Shown in pieces: positions 5,643 to 7,334 of a stretch of 7,334 nucleotides of DNA (positions within the stretch are counted from its first letter, which is position 1; each line of letters begins with the position of its first letter). A program made the position numbers and the translations under genes. A model generated the notes under the pieces. That model was not told the DNA's origin and ran no database searches. It saw nothing but the letters and a program-made list of their open reading frames with translations. The stretch comes from Polyangiaceae bacterium (GTDB lineage: Bacteria > Myxococcota_A > Polyangia > Polyangiales > Polyangiaceae). The DNA is taken from NCBI GenBank assembly GCA_025934595.1, contig JAICXU010000141.1, positions 1-7,334 of the forward strand. The letters are read 5' to 3'.

Positions 5643-7334
5643 ATGAGCAATCGCGGAGCGAGCTTGACCCGATCGACGAGCGAGAGCTCAGGATCGGTCG
5701 AAGAAGCGCCGCATTATCGGCCGCCCGGCGTGAATCGATGGCGTTTCGTTCGCGCCTACGTGACGACGTTCACGGTGATCTTCAGCTACCTCTGGCTCAA
5801 GACGAAGACGCGCTTCTTCGGCGCGAAATACGACCATGGTGAGATCGCCGCCGTTCACCGGCGAAACGCGAAGCGCGTCGAAGCGACGATCCTCGCGCTG
5901 CAAGGCCTCTTCATCAAGGTCGGGCAGATGCTGTCGATCATGGCGAATTTCTTACCCGAAGAATTTCGCGCCGAGCTCGAGGCCCTGCAAGATCAAGTGC
6001 CGCCGCGCCCGTTCGTCGAGATTCGCGCGCGCATCGAAGAGGAGCTGAAGAAATCGATCGCCGAGCTCTTCGCGAGCGTCGAGAAAGCGCCGATCGCGAG
6101 CGCGTCGCTCGGGCAAGTGCACGAGGCGCGCATGCACGACGGCCAGCGCGTCGTCATCAAGGTGCAGCACGCGGACATCGACACGATCGTGCGGCTCGAT
6201 CTCAAGACGATCCGCCGCATCATGGGCATCGTTCAATGGTTCGTTCCCGTGCAGGGTCTCGACGCCTATTACCACCAGATCAAAGAGCTATTGGGGCAAG
6301 AGCTCGACTTCGCAGGTGAGGCCGACAATATCGAAAAGATCGCGAAGAACTTCGGCTCGGACGCGATGGTCGTGTTCCCGTCGCCCATTCGCGAGCTGTC
6401 GACGCGGCGCGTGCTCACGACGACGTTCCAAGAAGGCGTCAAAGTGAGCGACGTCGGCGCCATCGACGCGCTCGGCATCGACAAGAAGGACGTCGCGCGA
6501 AGGCTCGTCCGCGCGTACTGCCAAATGATCTTCGTCGACGGTACGTATCACGCCGATCCGCATCCGGGAAACGTCCTCATCCGCAAAGACGGCGCGCTGA
6601 TCCTGCTCGACTTCGGCGCGATCGCGCAGCTGTCACCTCAGATGCGCGCAGGCATCCCCGAGTTCCTCGAGGGCGTTCTTCGTCGCGACACCGACCGCCT
6701 CATCGCCGCCATGCGCAAAATGGGATTTCTCTCGCGCACGAGTGATCCGCAAGTGAGCGAAAAGATCATCGAGTACTTCCACCTGCGTTTCCAAGAAGAG
6801 GTGAAGCTCGAGAGCTTCAACTTGAAGGACATTCGCATCGATCCCCAGCGCGGATTCGAAAACCTTCTCGACCTTCGCAAGATGAATATCGGTTTGAAGG
6901 AGCTCTCTGGTGCGTTTCACGTTCCGCGAGATTGGGTATTGCTCGAGCGCACGATTCTCCTTTTGTATGGCTGCTGCACGATCTTGGATCCTGAGCTGAA
7001 TCCCACCGCCATCATCGAGCCGTATTTGCACGAGTTCGTGCTCGGCAATCGTGACTGGGCGCAGATCGCCATGGAGACGGCGAAGGACATGGCCCTCAAG
7101 GCCTTTACCTTGCCCGAGGATTTGCGCCGTTATCTCACGCGCGCGACGCGCGGAGAGCTCGAGGTCCGCGTGCGCGGCGTACAAGAGGGCGCGCACACGA
7201 TCTACGCGGTCGGGCGACAGATCATCTACACGTCGATCGGCATCGCCTTCGGTGTGGCCGCGTTGCAGCTTCACCTCGCGCACGAGGACAAGCTCGCGAG
7301 ACCCGTGGCGTACGTCGCGATCGCCGCCGCCGCG
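5643..7334 (+). CDS. UbiB/AarF (ABC1/ADCK) family atypical kinase (partial, C-terminus beyond window)
   Basis: The frame is open from ATG at 5643 to the right edge, giving 564 residues with no stop. UbiB/Coq8 proteins are membrane-associated atypical kinases or ATPases needed for quinone or other isoprenoid-lipid metabolism. Family motifs are in order: KxGQ (K92-V-G-Q95), the Ala-rich loop ASASLGQVHEA (152-162) that replaces the kinase Gly loop, the ATP-contacting Lys173 in VVIKVQ, the ExD-type QELDFAGEADN (219-229), the catalytic YHADPHPGNVL (302-312) and the metal-binding LLDFGA (321-326). Residues 1-30 are Ser-rich and probably disordered. A hydrophobic segment at about 522-545 and another beginning near 555 fit the paired C-terminal membrane helices of the family, so probably only a short tail is missing. 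No Shine-Dalgarno precedes the ATG. No quinone biosynthesis genes are nearby, and myxobacteria mainly use menaquinone, so the symbol ubiB is not assigned. Confidence 0.92.
   Translation, partial: MSNRGASLTRSTSESSGSVEEAPHYRPPGVNRWRFVRAYVTTFTVIFSYLWLKTKTRFFGAKYDHGEIAAVHRRNAKRVEATILALQGLFIKVGQMLSIMANFLPEEFRAELEALQDQVPPRPFVEIRARIEEELKKSIAELFASVEKAPIASASLGQVHEARMHDGQRVVIKVQHADIDTIVRLDLKTIRRIMGIVQWFVPVQGLDAYYHQIKELLGQELDFAGEADNIEKIAKNFGSDAMVVFPSPIRELSTRRVLTTTFQEGVKVSDVGAIDALGIDKKDVARRLVRAYCQMIFVDGTYHADPHPGNVLIRKDGALILLDFGAIAQLSPQMRAGIPEFLEGVLRRDTDRLIAAMRKMGFLSRTSDPQVSEKIIEYFHLRFQEEVKLESFNLKDIRIDPQRGFENLLDLRKMNIGLKELSGAFHVPRDWVLLERTILLLYGCCTILDPELNPTAIIEPYLHEFVLGNRDWAQIAMETAKDMALKAFTLPEDLRRYLTRATRGELEVRVRGVQEGAHTIYAVGRQIIYTSIGIAFGVAALQLHLAHEDKLARPVAYVAIAAAA

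Noticed and set aside
4892..5842. 316-codon plus-strand frame across xthA and the ubiB-family start
   Set aside because: Arg-rich shadow overlapping a complete ExoIII gene in another frame.

Overview
This is a GC-rich bacterial window that is almost fully coding. Codon choice strongly favours G or C at third positions, which also creates many long antisense shadow frames. Gene content points to Myxococcota, most likely a Polyangia (Sorangium/Polyangium/Labilithrix-type) genome. The clues are a pilC-pilS pair in myxobacterial order, a Thr/Ala/Ser-linked lipoprotein with an EHASI ferritin-like motif of a kind I associate with that group, and the general codon style. This placement is from memory of family patterns, not from a search.

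Layout: two divergent gene strings start from a 28-bp gap at 3786-3813. Leftward (minus strand, in transcription order) run pilC (type IV pilus inner-membrane platform protein, 3785-2571), a six-TM PilS-like sensor histidine kinase (2566-1229, 4-bp gap), a periplasmic MlaC/Ttg2D-like phospholipid-binding protein (1172-534), and the N-terminal two-thirds or less of a ferritin-like lipoprotein that leaves the window at base 1 (502-1). The short spacings suggest one operon. Rightward (plus strand) run a beta-lactamase-family serine hydrolase (3814-4881), exodeoxyribonuclease III (4878-5627, GTGA overlap) and a UbiB/AarF (ABC1) atypical kinase that runs off the right edge (5643-7334). These also look co-transcribed.

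The leftward genes are all envelope-related: pilus machinery, a membrane sensor, a periplasmic lipid carrier and an outer-membrane or periplasmic lipoprotein. The rightward genes look like housekeeping functions (a hydrolase, DNA repair, quinone- or lipid-related kinase) with no obvious shared pathway. No RNA gene, mobile element, CRISPR array or convincing terminator is visible, and no non-coding stretch exceeds about 35 bases. I found no strong case for a novel system. The most interesting points are the pilC-pilS pair followed by mlaC rather than pilR/pilA, the extra two-Cys loop in the MlaC-like protein, the ferritin-like lipoprotein, and a possibly leaderless pilC transcript.
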